Shown in pieces: positions 34,729-43,749 of a stretch of 55,043 bases of DNA. The notes beneath the pieces are model-generated. The model had not been told where the DNA came from. It was given only the letters and a program-made list of their open reading frames with translations, and made no database searches. Source of the DNA: Sulfurimonas sp. RIFOXYB12_FULL_35_9 (GTDB lineage: Bacteria > Campylobacterota > Campylobacteria > Campylobacterales > Sulfurimonadaceae); NCBI GenBank assembly GCA_001829715.1, contig MICC01000117.1:1-55043 (forward strand), read 5' to 3'. Each line of letters opens with the position of its first letter. The stretch's first letter is position 1. A program made the position numbers and the translations under genes.

Positions 34729-37152
34729 TTATTTTCCTTGTAAACTATTTTCTTTTAAAATTCTTTGAATATTATATTTTTTTGCACGATTGTCAAATAT
34801 ATATTCACCGCCATCAAGAATACCACATATCTCTTTTTGAGATGCAACATCTTCTAAAACTATCTGCTTGTAACTTATTTTATTTTCTGAATTTTCGGCA
34901 ATAATTATATTTTCAGCATCACCATAAACAACAATAGATGGATTATGTGTTACAAGAAATATCTGGTTTTTAAATTTTATATCCCTTATAGTTGAAACCA
35001 ACTCATCAGATATGAATCTGTTCCCAAGATTATCTTCTGGTTGGTCGATAAAGATAATCTTGTTTTTTGCATTTTTCAGCAAAATACCAAGATATTTTTC
35101 AGAGTTGAATCCTGGACTTTTAGATTTTGATGTTTCATCATCTTTATAAGCCAAATAATCTTTTGGCTTTTCGATTGAAGTAAATAATGGTAATAATACA
35201 GAGTTTATTTTTTTAAAAAATTCATCGCTTTTATTACCACTATATATTTTAATTTGCAATTCATTCTTTAATAATTTAATTAAATTTATGTAAATGCTAC
35301 TCGTCGTAATTGGAGTTTTTATTGCTTCAAGAATCGTTTCAATTAATTTCAAATCTTCATTTTTTTCAACCTCTAATACCAATGTTACATTTTCATCAAT
35401 TTCTATAGTTTCCTTTTTTGAGCAATCGAATGATTCAATCGTTTTAGTAGCTTTTTTTAATCTAGCATATTTTGCAAAATGTTCTTTTGCATTATCATGA
35501 AGAGATTTAATACTACTCTTTGCAATAGTTTTTTGCTGTGATTCTTCGCTTAAAGTAGAGTTGGCATTTTCAATAATTTTTTCTACTTGTGACAAAAAGT
35601 TATCTATTCTATTTTTATTTTTTTGTTTAGTTTTTATATGAGTAAGTTTTTCATCAATTAAGCTTTGAAACGCTTCAATGATAGGTCTTTCAATCTCATT
35701 CATTTTAAGATGTTGATCACTATTCAATGTCACTAAATTTTCAATTAACGAATCTATTAGCTCTTTAGCCTTACTTAATTCTGATATGATGTTCTCGTTT
35801 GTATTTTTGAGGTTTTCTATATTTAAGTTAATAGTGTAGCTAAGGCTATGAATACTATCAATAGTTTTTTTATGCAATTCAAATTTCTTAACATCATTTT
35901 CTTGAATGTCTTTATATTTGTCTATCATTACTTGAAGTATTGATTGCAGTTCATTTTTGTGTGTTACAAATTTGCTTTTAGCTTCATCATAAGCAGGTAT
36001 TTGATTTGATTTTTCAGCCAATTCTTTTAGGCTATTCTTTTCAAAATAATCAACAATATCGCCTTGATTGATATAAATTGGCTTATCTATTGCTGTTTGT
36101 TGTTTGTAGCCATCATCTCTTTTTGCTTTTATTGAAATATGCTCCCCATGAAATTTATCATAGTTATTTTTTTGAATAGTAAGACTATCAATTTTTCCAC
36201 CTATCAAATTCATCAATAAACTTTTTCCGCTAGAACGACCACCAATGATAACATTCAGATGTGGACTAAAAATAAGTTCGTTTTGAGTGAAATAATCGTG
36301 TGAAGCAATTTTTAGATTATCTATCGTATTAAGCATTTTGTTGAGACTATCATATTCGATTTGTGATTTTATCCTTGATTGCGGATCGATAAATGCTAAT
36401 CTAATTGTTTCATAGCTTTTATTCCCCTTGATATAGTCAAATTCGTGATTTCCTTTTTCCCCCATATGCCTACAAGGATACTGTTCAATACAATGATTAT
36501 CTGAAAAATTAATATAGGCAATATCTCTTTTATCTTTAAACTCATCATTTTGAAGTGCATCAAATCCTTTTTGATATGCTTCTTTCATCTCTTGTGCTGT
36601 AACTTTTTCCAATGCACTCTGCATTAATAAAATCATTCTTTGTGTATCTTGAATATTTGTAAGTTCTGCATCAACAATATTTTGATGTCCGCCTTTTTTT
36701 GCATGTGGTATAAAAAAGAATTCATCTTTTTTAAATAGTTCAATAATGTCATCAAATGTTAATTTTCTATCAAAAGGATTTGCTATTCCCTTATCTTTAT
36801 ATTTATCCTCCAATTTTTGTGAAACATATTTTGCTTTATCTATATCTAAATAGTTAAAAATCAACAACGAATGATAAGTTTTCCCAGTACTGCCTTCAAT
36901 ATCTAATTCAACTCCAACAATCAACAATGGATCATTATCTGTATAACTATTGTAATATTCTTCATATGCTTCTATATTAATTATATTATGGTCTGTGAGA
37001 GAAAATATTGCAACTTGATTTTCTTTAAGCTTTGATTTTAAAGTAGTAACATCAAAATTACCTTTGTAATCTCCATTTTTTGTTTCTTTACTTTTGTTTG
37101 TGTGAATATGTAAATCTATGCGTAACCACTCAGAATATTTTCTATTACTCAT
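34729..37152 (-). CDS. PHP-domain SMC-like AAA ATPase (TrlF-like), guest of the restriction operon
   Basis: 807 residues. The N-terminal PHP phosphoesterase domain has RIDLHIHTNKS (about 12), SLTDHN (about 52), FIPHAKKGG (about 145) and FSDNHC (about 225), all four metal-binding motifs. An ABC/SMC-type ATPase follows: Walker A IGGRSSGKSLL near 309, a long coiled-coil insertion (about 370-560), Walker B KIIFIDQPEDNLGN near 703, and H-loop VTHNPS. The layout fits ATP-gated nucleases or phosphatases of phage defence. It lies between hsdS and rhuM, as PrrC-type toxins do in other type I operons. Substrate unknown. Confidence 0.8.
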   Translation of the reverse strand: MSNRKYSEWLRIDLHIHTNKSKETKNGDYKGNFDVTTLKSKLKENQVAIFSLTDHNIINIEAYEEYYNSYTDNDPLLIVGVELDIEGSTGKTYHSLLIFNYLDIDKAKYVSQKLEDKYKDKGIANPFDRKLTFDDIIELFKKDEFFFIPHAKKGGHQNIVDAELTNIQDTQRMILLMQSALEKVTAQEMKEAYQKGFDALQNDEFKDKRDIAYINFSDNHCIEQYPCRHMGEKGNHEFDYIKGNKSYETIRLAFIDPQSRIKSQIEYDSLNKMLNTIDNLKIASHDYFTQNELIFSPHLNVIIGGRSSGKSLLMNLIGGKIDSLTIQKNNYDKFHGEHISIKAKRDDGYKQQTAIDKPIYINQGDIVDYFEKNSLKELAEKSNQIPAYDEAKSKFVTHKNELQSILQVMIDKYKDIQENDVKKFELHKKTIDSIHSLSYTINLNIENLKNTNENIISELSKAKELIDSLIENLVTLNSDQHLKMNEIERPIIEAFQSLIDEKLTHIKTKQKNKNRIDNFLSQVEKIIENANSTLSEESQQKTIAKSSIKSLHDNAKEHFAKYARLKKATKTIESFDCSKKETIEIDENVTLVLEVEKNEDLKLIETILEAIKTPITTSSIYINLIKLLKNELQIKIYSGNKSDEFFKKINSVLLPLFTSIEKPKDYLAYKDDETSKSKSPGFNSEKYLGILLKNAKNKIIFIDQPEDNLGNRFISDELVSTIRDIKFKNQIFLVTHNPSIVVYGDAENIIIAENSENKISYKQIVLEDVASQKEICGILDGGEYIFDNRAKKYNIQRILKENSLQGK

Positions 37153-37177
37153 ATCTCAGCTCTGTATGTGTTATTCA

Positions 37178-38473
37178 TCACTGAGCTTCTTTTGATGGAA
37201 AAAGCTGTTGCATAAGTGCTTTTTTATGCTCTTTGAGGGTTTGGAGTTTTTGGTTTTGAGAAGTGATTTGTTCATCAACCGAGATTAAACAATCGGCAAT
37301 TTTTTGTTGTTCTTGAAAAGTAGGCGGATACCAAAATTTAGTTTTCTTTGCATTTTGTATTGTATAAGTTCCAACTGTTGATGCCGAAGATTGAGCAAAA
37401 ATTTGATTTTGAATATGATCAGATTGAAAACAGTATTTAAAATAATTAGAATTTAGTTTTTGTACAAGCTTAAACCAAATTACATTGCCATCTTTAAAAT
37501 AAAATTTATCATTGTTTTGAACTTGATAGCATATTCCAAGAGTACCAACACCACTCACCAAAAAGTCACCTGCTGATGGAATTCCATATTTTTTTGATAA
37601 TTCTAAAAAAAGCTCTTCAGAAATAAAAATTTCACTTCCAAATGGTTCGTTCTTGCTTAATGAAACTAATTCTCTTGTGCGGTAAAAAGGAACTCCTTGG
37701 CTAGTCCATTCTTCTTGTAATACTCGTTTACTTGAGCCAACAGCAAAAAAGTCTTCTATAAATTTTTCTTCCCACTTAGGGGCATTTTTAAACTCAGGAA
37801 ATCGCAACTTTGGTACTTCTTCTCCGTCTTGTGGGAAGAGTTGTTGCATGAGGGCTTTTTTATGCTCTTTTAGAAGTTCTACTTTTTGGCTTTGTGCAGA
37901 GATAAGATAATCAACCGAACTTAAACAATCGGCGATTTTTTGTTGTTCGTTTAATGTTGATGGGATTGGAATAGGTAAATTTGCATACTCATTTCCATTG
38001 ATTCCTGGTTGTCCACTGCGAGCTGAAACAACATTTACCCATTTCCAATATTTCTCAGTTGAAAGAAAATGAAAAAGTAAATCCGAGTTTAATTTGGTTT
38101 TATCAGGTTTTACACGGATTAAAAATCCAGCAAAAACTAAAGCACCATCTTCTTTTCTGTATTTGTAAGATTTCCCAACACTTGCACCTGTTCGAGCAAG
38201 AACGATATCCCCTTCTTCTAAATAATTGTCACTTGTTGCATCAATATTTACAGAAACTTTTTCATTATTCAGATAATATCCATCCACAGAAATATCTGTA
38301 ATTCGCAAATATGTTGGCAAGTTTTTTGAAAATGGTACCGCTGCTGCATTTACTCCATAGTCTGGATGTTTTAACAAGCATTTTCCAAGTGTTTTCTCTT
38401 CCCACTCTTTATCATTTACAAACTCAGGAAATCTAAGCTTTGGACTATTTTTCATATTCTCACTCATAAGCAC
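37178..38473 (-). CDS. hsdS: Type I restriction-modification specificity subunit
   Basis: 431 residues with two target recognition domains (about 15-165 and 230-385), each followed by a conserved helix (QKIADCLSSVDYLISAQSQK near 180; QKIADCLISVDEQITSQNQK near 390). LRFPEF precedes both halves, and the ends of the two helices share LLKEHKKALMQQLFP/TLKEHKKALMQQLFP. It defines the bipartite DNA target for HsdM and HsdR. It overlaps hsdR by 14 bases. The exact start is uncertain among three nearby methionines (residues 1, 3 and 7). Confidence 0.93.
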   Translation of the reverse strand: MLMSENMKNSPKLRFPEFVNDKEWEEKTLGKCLLKHPDYGVNAAAVPFSKNLPTYLRITDISVDGYYLNNEKVSVNIDATSDNYLEEGDIVLARTGASVGKSYKYRKEDGALVFAGFLIRVKPDKTKLNSDLLFHFLSTEKYWKWVNVVSARSGQPGINGNEYANLPIPIPSTLNEQQKIADCLSSVDYLISAQSQKVELLKEHKKALMQQLFPQDGEEVPKLRFPEFKNAPKWEEKFIEDFFAVGSSKRVLQEEWTSQGVPFYRTRELVSLSKNEPFGSEIFISEELFLELSKKYGIPSAGDFLVSGVGTLGICYQVQNNDKFYFKDGNVIWFKLVQKLNSNYFKYCFQSDHIQNQIFAQSSASTVGTYTIQNAKKTKFWYPPTFQEQQKIADCLISVDEQITSQNQKLQTLKEHKKALMQQLFPSKEAQ

Positions 38474-41408
38474 TAAGCCCCGATATCTCTTGCTCTCCTG
38501 CTAGTTTTTTAAGTAGTGGTATCAAATCTTCCATCAGTTCTAACTCTTTTTTTGCTCTTGCTTTCCATCCAAGCTCTTGTGCTGCAAGTAAATCACTCAA
38601 ATACTCCCCATCAAAAATCATTCTGCTCATAATAAGCTCTATAAAATCGTGAAATGCTTTTTTATCTATACCGTGTTTGGTCGCTATTGTCTCAAGTCTG
38701 GCGTCTGTTAGTTTTGTCTTAAACTCTTTAAATCCATTTTTTATATCTTCTTCATTTAGTCCTGAACCTATTTCAAGAGTGTTTATGTAAGCTCTAATGT
38801 CCTCTTTTTCATCGACGAACTTCGCATCACTCTCGATGATGCCTAAAAGCTCCTCTTTTGTCATCTTCTGTTTTTTAGTTGTTTGGGTGTATCGTGCGAT
38901 AAGTCCCATGATAAAATCATAGTCCACCAACGCATGAGCAAAAAGGACAAATTCAAAATCAAGCTGGTCTATTGATGATTCAGTGTTTTTACCTTGTTTT
39001 TCTCTTAGTCTTGTAGCTGTTTCAAGATACATTCCCTTAAATGATCTAAGAGTATCTTGTGGGATGATTTGCTCGATGGTTTCTCTGTTTTCATCACTCA
39101 AATCTGTGTATTGGTCTAGCTGAGTTTTTAGTCTTTGTACTTCTTTAAAAAGGTTGATAAATTGACCTCTTGCTTCATCGCCTTTAAGGTTTGATACCTC
39201 TTCGGGCTTGTTTTCTAATCCTTGTGAAGTCATAAATTTATCAAGGGCAACAACGGCATTGTGTAAGTTGTCTATCACAACTGGGGCAGAATCCACAAGC
39301 CATACTTCTTTGGCTGGTTTGGTAGATTTACCTGAAAAAAGTGCGATTGCTTCATTTACCGCATCTTGTTGTCCTCTAAAATCTAGTATATTTCCATAAG
39401 GTTTTGTGTCATTTAGGATTCTGTTGGTTCTTGAAAAGGCTTGTATAAGTCCATGATATTTTAGGTTTTTATCTACATAGAGGGTATTTAAATATTGTGA
39501 ATCAAAGCCTGTTAAAAGCATATCTACGACTATGACAATATCGATTTTATTTTTATGCGGATAATCTTTATTTGGGTATTTATGATCTTTGATGCGTTTT
39601 TGTATATCTTGATAGTAGAGGTCAAAGTTTGCTAGATTGTGGTTTGTGCCAAATTGGTTGTTGTAATCTTGCAGTATTGCTTTTAAAGCCTCTTTTTTCT
39701 CATTTGGATTTACTTCATTATCTTCTTTTTCTTGGGTCAAATCCTCTTGAAGTTGTTTGATGTCTTTGTTTCCCTCAGCTGGTGGAGAAAATACACAAGC
39801 AATATTTAAAGATTTATACTCTTCATTTGACTCTTTTCTTTGAATTTGAATAGTTTTAAAAAGTGCTTGATACTCTATCGCTTCATTGATTGATGCTGTC
39901 GCAAATACGGCATTAAACTTGCGATTTGCTGTTGCTGAGTCATGTTTGTCAAGTATCGCTTCAACTACTGCTTTTTTGGTAATGTTGTCGCCTGTTTTTA
40001 CTTTTGCATCAGGTTTGTAGTAGTCAATATGAAATCTCAAAACATTTTCATCATCTATGGCATTTGTGATAGTGTATGAGTGGAGTTCCCTTTGAAATAT
40101 ATCTAGCGTTGTTTTGAAACTTGCCTCATCTTCATCTATTTGCTTATAAGTTGCATTTTGTTCAAATATCGGAGTGCCTGTAAAACCAAAAAGCTGGGCA
40201 TTTGGAAAAAAGCCTTTTATGGCTTTGTGGTTCTCTCCAAATTGCGAACGGTGGCACTCATCAAAGATAAAAACTACTCTTTTATCGCTTAATGGTTTTA
40301 GCTTTTCTTTATAATTTTTTGCATTGTTATCATCAAGGGCAAGTCCGAGTTTTTGGATAGTAGTTACTATAACTTTATCAGCATAATCAGTTGAGAGTAG
40401 CCTTTTTACAAGTGTGTCGGTGTTTGTGTTTTCTTCCACGCAATTTTCTTGAAAACGGTTAAATTCTTCTCTTGTTTGTCTATCGAGGTCTTTTCTATCC
40501 ACTACAAAAAGGCACTTTTCTATGTCGGGATTATCTTTTAGCAGTGTGGAAGCTTTAAATGATGTAAGAGTTTTACCACTTCCAGTAGTGTGCCAAATAT
40601 AACCATTGCCACAATTTTGATGGATGCACTCTACTATGGCTTTTACTGCATACATTTGATACGGTCGCATCATTAAAAGTTTTTGCTCGGTTGCCACCAA
40701 AACCATATAACGGCTTATCATTTCGCCTAAAACACATTTACTTAAAAAATGTTCACTAAAAGAATTTAACTGAGTGATTTTGTTGTTATCACGATCGGCA
40801 AATTTGTAAATAGGTAAAAATCTCTCATCAGCATCAAAAGTAAAATGACGGCTGTTATTGTTGGCAAAATACCATGTATTAGATTGATTGCTCACTATAA
40901 AAAGCTGAATAAAAGAGAGCAGTGTTTTTGTGTAACCATTGCCAATATCATTTTTATAGTCCACGATTTGTTGCATTGCTCGTCTTGGACTAATCTCTAA
41001 AGTTTTAAGCTCTACTTGGACAACTGGAACGCCATTTATAAGTAAAATGACATCATAACGATGATGAGAATTATCGGTACTCATACGAAGTTGATTTATC
41101 ACTTCAAAACTATTTTTGCACCAATCTTTGATATTTACAAGTGTATAGTAAAGTGGGGTTCCGTCATCTCGGACGAAACTATTTTTTTCTCTTAGGATTT
41201 TCGCAGAGCCATAAACATCGCCGGTTATGATGGAGTCCAGAAGTCTGGCAAATTCGGCATCACTTAAATTTACATGATTTAGTTCTTGAAATTTTTGACG
41301 AAAATTTTGGTCTAATGATTCTTTGTCCCTAATATCAGGGCGATAAATATATTTTAAATCTTGTAATTTCTCGATAAAGTCTTGTTCTATTTTGTTTTCT
41401 TTTATCAT
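38460..41408 (-). CDS. hsdR: Type I restriction endonuclease subunit R
   Basis: 982 residues. The N-terminal nuclease domain has the EVE/ELK-type catalytic motif (VVQVELKTLE near 130). The SF2 translocase has Walker A WHTTGSGKTLTS near 273, DECHRSQFG near 381 (DEAD/DECH), GFTGTPIF and AFSRTNRILN (motif VI). A helical C-terminal domain binds the methylase. It cleaves unmodified DNA after translocation. It is the first gene of the operon, with TAGGAAAGAGCT before ATG, and about 200 bases separate it from the divergent fliK-like gene. Confidence 0.95.
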   Translation of the reverse strand: MIKENKIEQDFIEKLQDLKYIYRPDIRDKESLDQNFRQKFQELNHVNLSDAEFARLLDSIITGDVYGSAKILREKNSFVRDDGTPLYYTLVNIKDWCKNSFEVINQLRMSTDNSHHRYDVILLINGVPVVQVELKTLEISPRRAMQQIVDYKNDIGNGYTKTLLSFIQLFIVSNQSNTWYFANNNSRHFTFDADERFLPIYKFADRDNNKITQLNSFSEHFLSKCVLGEMISRYMVLVATEQKLLMMRPYQMYAVKAIVECIHQNCGNGYIWHTTGSGKTLTSFKASTLLKDNPDIEKCLFVVDRKDLDRQTREEFNRFQENCVEENTNTDTLVKRLLSTDYADKVIVTTIQKLGLALDDNNAKNYKEKLKPLSDKRVVFIFDECHRSQFGENHKAIKGFFPNAQLFGFTGTPIFEQNATYKQIDEDEASFKTTLDIFQRELHSYTITNAIDDENVLRFHIDYYKPDAKVKTGDNITKKAVVEAILDKHDSATANRKFNAVFATASINEAIEYQALFKTIQIQRKESNEEYKSLNIACVFSPPAEGNKDIKQLQEDLTQEKEDNEVNPNEKKEALKAILQDYNNQFGTNHNLANFDLYYQDIQKRIKDHKYPNKDYPHKNKIDIVIVVDMLLTGFDSQYLNTLYVDKNLKYHGLIQAFSRTNRILNDTKPYGNILDFRGQQDAVNEAIALFSGKSTKPAKEVWLVDSAPVVIDNLHNAVVALDKFMTSQGLENKPEEVSNLKGDEARGQFINLFKEVQRLKTQLDQYTDLSDENRETIEQIIPQDTLRSFKGMYLETATRLREKQGKNTESSIDQLDFEFVLFAHALVDYDFIMGLIARYTQTTKKQKMTKEELLGIIESDAKFVDEKEDIRAYINTLEIGSGLNEEDIKNGFKEFKTKLTDARLETIATKHGIDKKAFHDFIELIMSRMIFDGEYLSDLLAAQELGWKARAKKELELMEDLIPLLKKLAGEQEISGLSAYE

Positions 41409-41612
41409 AGCTCTTTCCTAATGATGCTTTATTTAATAATTTGTATTAGCAAAATAATAATATTTTTATATTTCTGTGGCAAATTTTTAAGTGATAGAGT
41501 ATAGCATTTTAGCTATTAAAATCTGTAAAGGCAGTTTTTAATATATGCGTTTCTATCTAAAAAAATTAATCCAAATAGATCTATTTTTATCGATAAATGC
41601 TATACTTTAAGC

Positions 41613-43160
41613 ATGATTAATTTATCGCTTAACAAACAGCTTGATATCATTGTTCCTAACAAAAACAGGGCTTTGGCGACGATTTTGCAACAGGCGACTC
41701 CAAAAGAGCTTGAGACCTTATCAAAAGATAAAGATTTGGGGTCTATCATGAATTCACTTCTTAAAGAGAGTTCGCAAAATTCTGCATCTGACAAAACTCT
41801 TTTAGATCTTGCAAAAAACAATCCGACATTAAAAGAACTTGGCAATATTTCAGGCACTATAAAAGATTTGCTTAGCACTCTAAAATCTGAAAAAAATCCC
41901 CTTCCGATAGAGACGACACTTAAAAACTTTCTCCTAGAGATGAAAGATATAAGCGAGCCGATTTTGATGGAAAAATTTGAAAACTCAGGTGTCTTTTTAG
42001 AGTCCAAACTAAAAAATGTGCAAAACCCTCAACTTGAGTTAAAAACTCTTCTTCAAGGTCTTGAGAAAAGTCTCGCAAAAAGCGATTTTCCCGTTGCAAA
42101 AATGCTGAGTGAGAAGATTAAAGAGCTGCTTGCGACTCCGACACTTAAAGAGGCTTCAAATAATTCACTTCCGCAAACTCCAAAAGATGATGCTTCTGCT
42201 CTAAAACAGCTCTCAAAAGGTGTTGAGTCAATTGTTTTGAAACTTAGAGAAACTCTTGGCAGAGGTGATGTCGTAAACTCCAAAGGTTTTGAGATACAAC
42301 TCTCAAAGCTAGAGCATCTTATAACTCCAAAGCTTTTAACATACGAGAATTTTAAACTCCCTCTGCTTCAAGATACACTTGCTCAGCTTAACTCTCAGCT
42401 TATGCAAAGTTCAAAACCTGAAGTAAAAGGGCTGCTTGATACGCTAGGAAAAATTATAGAGTCGCTAAAGGGCTCAACACTTGATGAACTAAATGCAAAA
42501 AAAATCCCTCAGAGCATTAGTGCGGTTATCGAAAGTGCAAAAGCAGTGATTGAGAAGTCGGATTCCCTCTTTTCAAAAGAGACGGCGACAATCGGCTCTA
42601 AGTTAGACACTTTTAAAGAGCCTCAAAAACTTTTCGTACAAGAGAATGTAAGAGAGATATTATCAAAAGATTTAAAAGCTCTTCTGCTCCAAGCAGGCGA
42701 TGAGATAAGCAAATCATCCCACCCAAATCAAGCTGAAATCTCAAAACATGTAGATAAACTTCTGCTGCAAATCGACTACTATCAGCTTACCTCGCATCTC
42801 TCTAACTCCTCATCGCTCTATCTCCCTTTTTCATGGGATGGACTTGAAGAGGGAAATATAAATCTTAAAAAAGATAAAGATGATAAGTTCTACTGCGACA
42901 TAGATCTCAAGCTAAAAGAGTACGGAGAGCTTAAACTAAAACTTACTCTTTATGAGAAAAACCAGATAAATATTCACATATACTCAAACAACAATGATTT
43001 TAAAGAGATTATAAAAGAGAACATCCATCTTCTTCGTTCGGCTCTCATCGAGTCTCAAATAACTCCAAGAGAAATACGACTCTTTGAAGCGGTCAAAAAA
43101 AGTTCTCCCTATGATAACCAAAGCAACGATATTCAACTGGGATTTGAGGTAAAAGCATGA
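41613..43160 (+). CDS. FliK-like flagellar hook-length control protein
   Basis: 515 residues. A long, poorly conserved helical N-terminal region precedes a C-terminal FliK-type domain (about 395-510: SLYLPFSWDGLEEG, then FYCDIDLKLKEYGELKLKLTLYEKNQINIHIYS and LLRSALIESQITPREIRLFE). Hook-length proteins are secreted and switch export specificity through FlhB. The downstream FlhB-like gene overlaps it by four bases, which supports a flagellar role. Hook length is normally set by the N-terminal region; here it is unusually rich in Lys/Leu repeats. Upstream, only a TATACT close to the start suggests a promoter. Confidence 0.75.
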   Translation: MINLSLNKQLDIIVPNKNRALATILQQATPKELETLSKDKDLGSIMNSLLKESSQNSASDKTLLDLAKNNPTLKELGNISGTIKDLLSTLKSEKNPLPIETTLKNFLLEMKDISEPILMEKFENSGVFLESKLKNVQNPQLELKTLLQGLEKSLAKSDFPVAKMLSEKIKELLATPTLKEASNNSLPQTPKDDASALKQLSKGVESIVLKLRETLGRGDVVNSKGFEIQLSKLEHLITPKLLTYENFKLPLLQDTLAQLNSQLMQSSKPEVKGLLDTLGKIIESLKGSTLDELNAKKIPQSISAVIESAKAVIEKSDSLFSKETATIGSKLDTFKEPQKLFVQENVREILSKDLKALLLQAGDEISKSSHPNQAEISKHVDKLLLQIDYYQLTSHLSNSSSLYLPFSWDGLEEGNINLKKDKDDKFYCDIDLKLKEYGELKLKLTLYEKNQINIHIYSNNNDFKEIIKENIHLLRSALIESQITPREIRLFEAVKKSSPYDNQSNDIQLGFEVKA

Positions 43161-43414
43161 AAAAAGCCGCCGCTCTAAGATACGACGCTACCAAAGAGAG
43201 AGCGCCTAGAGTTGTTGCCAAGGGAGAGGGGCAGACTGCTGAAAATATCATCAAGATAGCGGAACTTCACAACCTCCCCATAAGAAAAGATGAAGATCTT
43301 ATAGAGCTTCTATCAAAAGTGGAACTTGACAAAGAAGTTCCCGAAGCGCTTTATAAAGCCGTTGCGGAGGTTTTTAGCTTTATTTACAAGGTAAGTAAAA
43401 AAGAGGTTCGTTAA
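43157..43414 (+). CDS. flhX: FlhB C-terminal domain homolog (FlhX type)
   Basis: 85 residues equivalent to the cleaved cytoplasmic part of FlhB: ALRYDATKERAPRVVAKGEG, then LPIRKDEDLIELLSKVELDKEVPEALYKAVAEVFSFIY. The membrane domain and the NPTH autocleavage sequence are absent. In Helicobacter, FlhX can replace the FlhB C-terminal fragment in controlling export. Co-translation with the FliK-like protein, the partner of FlhB in the specificity switch, supports this role. Confidence 0.87.
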   Translation: MKKAAALRYDATKERAPRVVAKGEGQTAENIIKIAELHNLPIRKDEDLIELLSKVELDKEVPEALYKAVAEVFSFIYKVSKKEVR

Positions 43415-43617
43415 TTATAATCCGAAATAGTTGTTATATCTACACCCAGCTCTTTAAGTTTATACCCTATCTCGACGACTCTGTTTTTATACTTTTCACT
43501 CTCCATAAAACCCTCAAAAGTATCAAGCTCTTTTCTTTGAACTTTTGCCGCAATAGTGTCTATCTGGGCAAGTGCTTTTTGCAGTTCTTCTTCTAAATCT
43601 TCAACCGTTTCTTCCAT
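43411..43617 (-). CDS. Small conserved-looking coiled-coil protein
   Basis: 68 residues, helical and acidic (EETVEDLEEELQKALAQIDTI), ending GVDITTISDYN. It has a good ribosome binding site (AAAAGGAGAT) before ATG. Its stop overlaps the flhX stop tail to tail. No family named; size and start signal argue that it is real. Confidence 0.65.
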   Translation of the reverse strand: MEETVEDLEEELQKALAQIDTIAAKVQRKELDTFEGFMESEKYKNRVVEIGYKLKELGVDITTISDYN

Positions 43618-43724
43618 AAAATCTCCTTTTTTTGCAAATTTTTAATGTATTTTATACAAACTCAGCTAATAAATGCCATTAAAAAGCGATATATTCACAA
43701 AGCAACCTTAAAGTATTATTAAAG

Positions 43725-43730
43725 TACAAT
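43725..43730 (+). promoter_or_regulatory. Likely -10 element of the SulP gene
   Basis: TACAAT lies about 20 bases before the start codon and AGGAG follows it. No convincing -35 is present. Confidence 0.35.
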
Positions 43731-43749
43731 CCGCAAATTAGGAGATTTT

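Noticed and set aside
41600..41612. TATACT as the fliK-like promoter
   Set aside because: Only about eight bases before ATG and no -35; would require a leaderless message.
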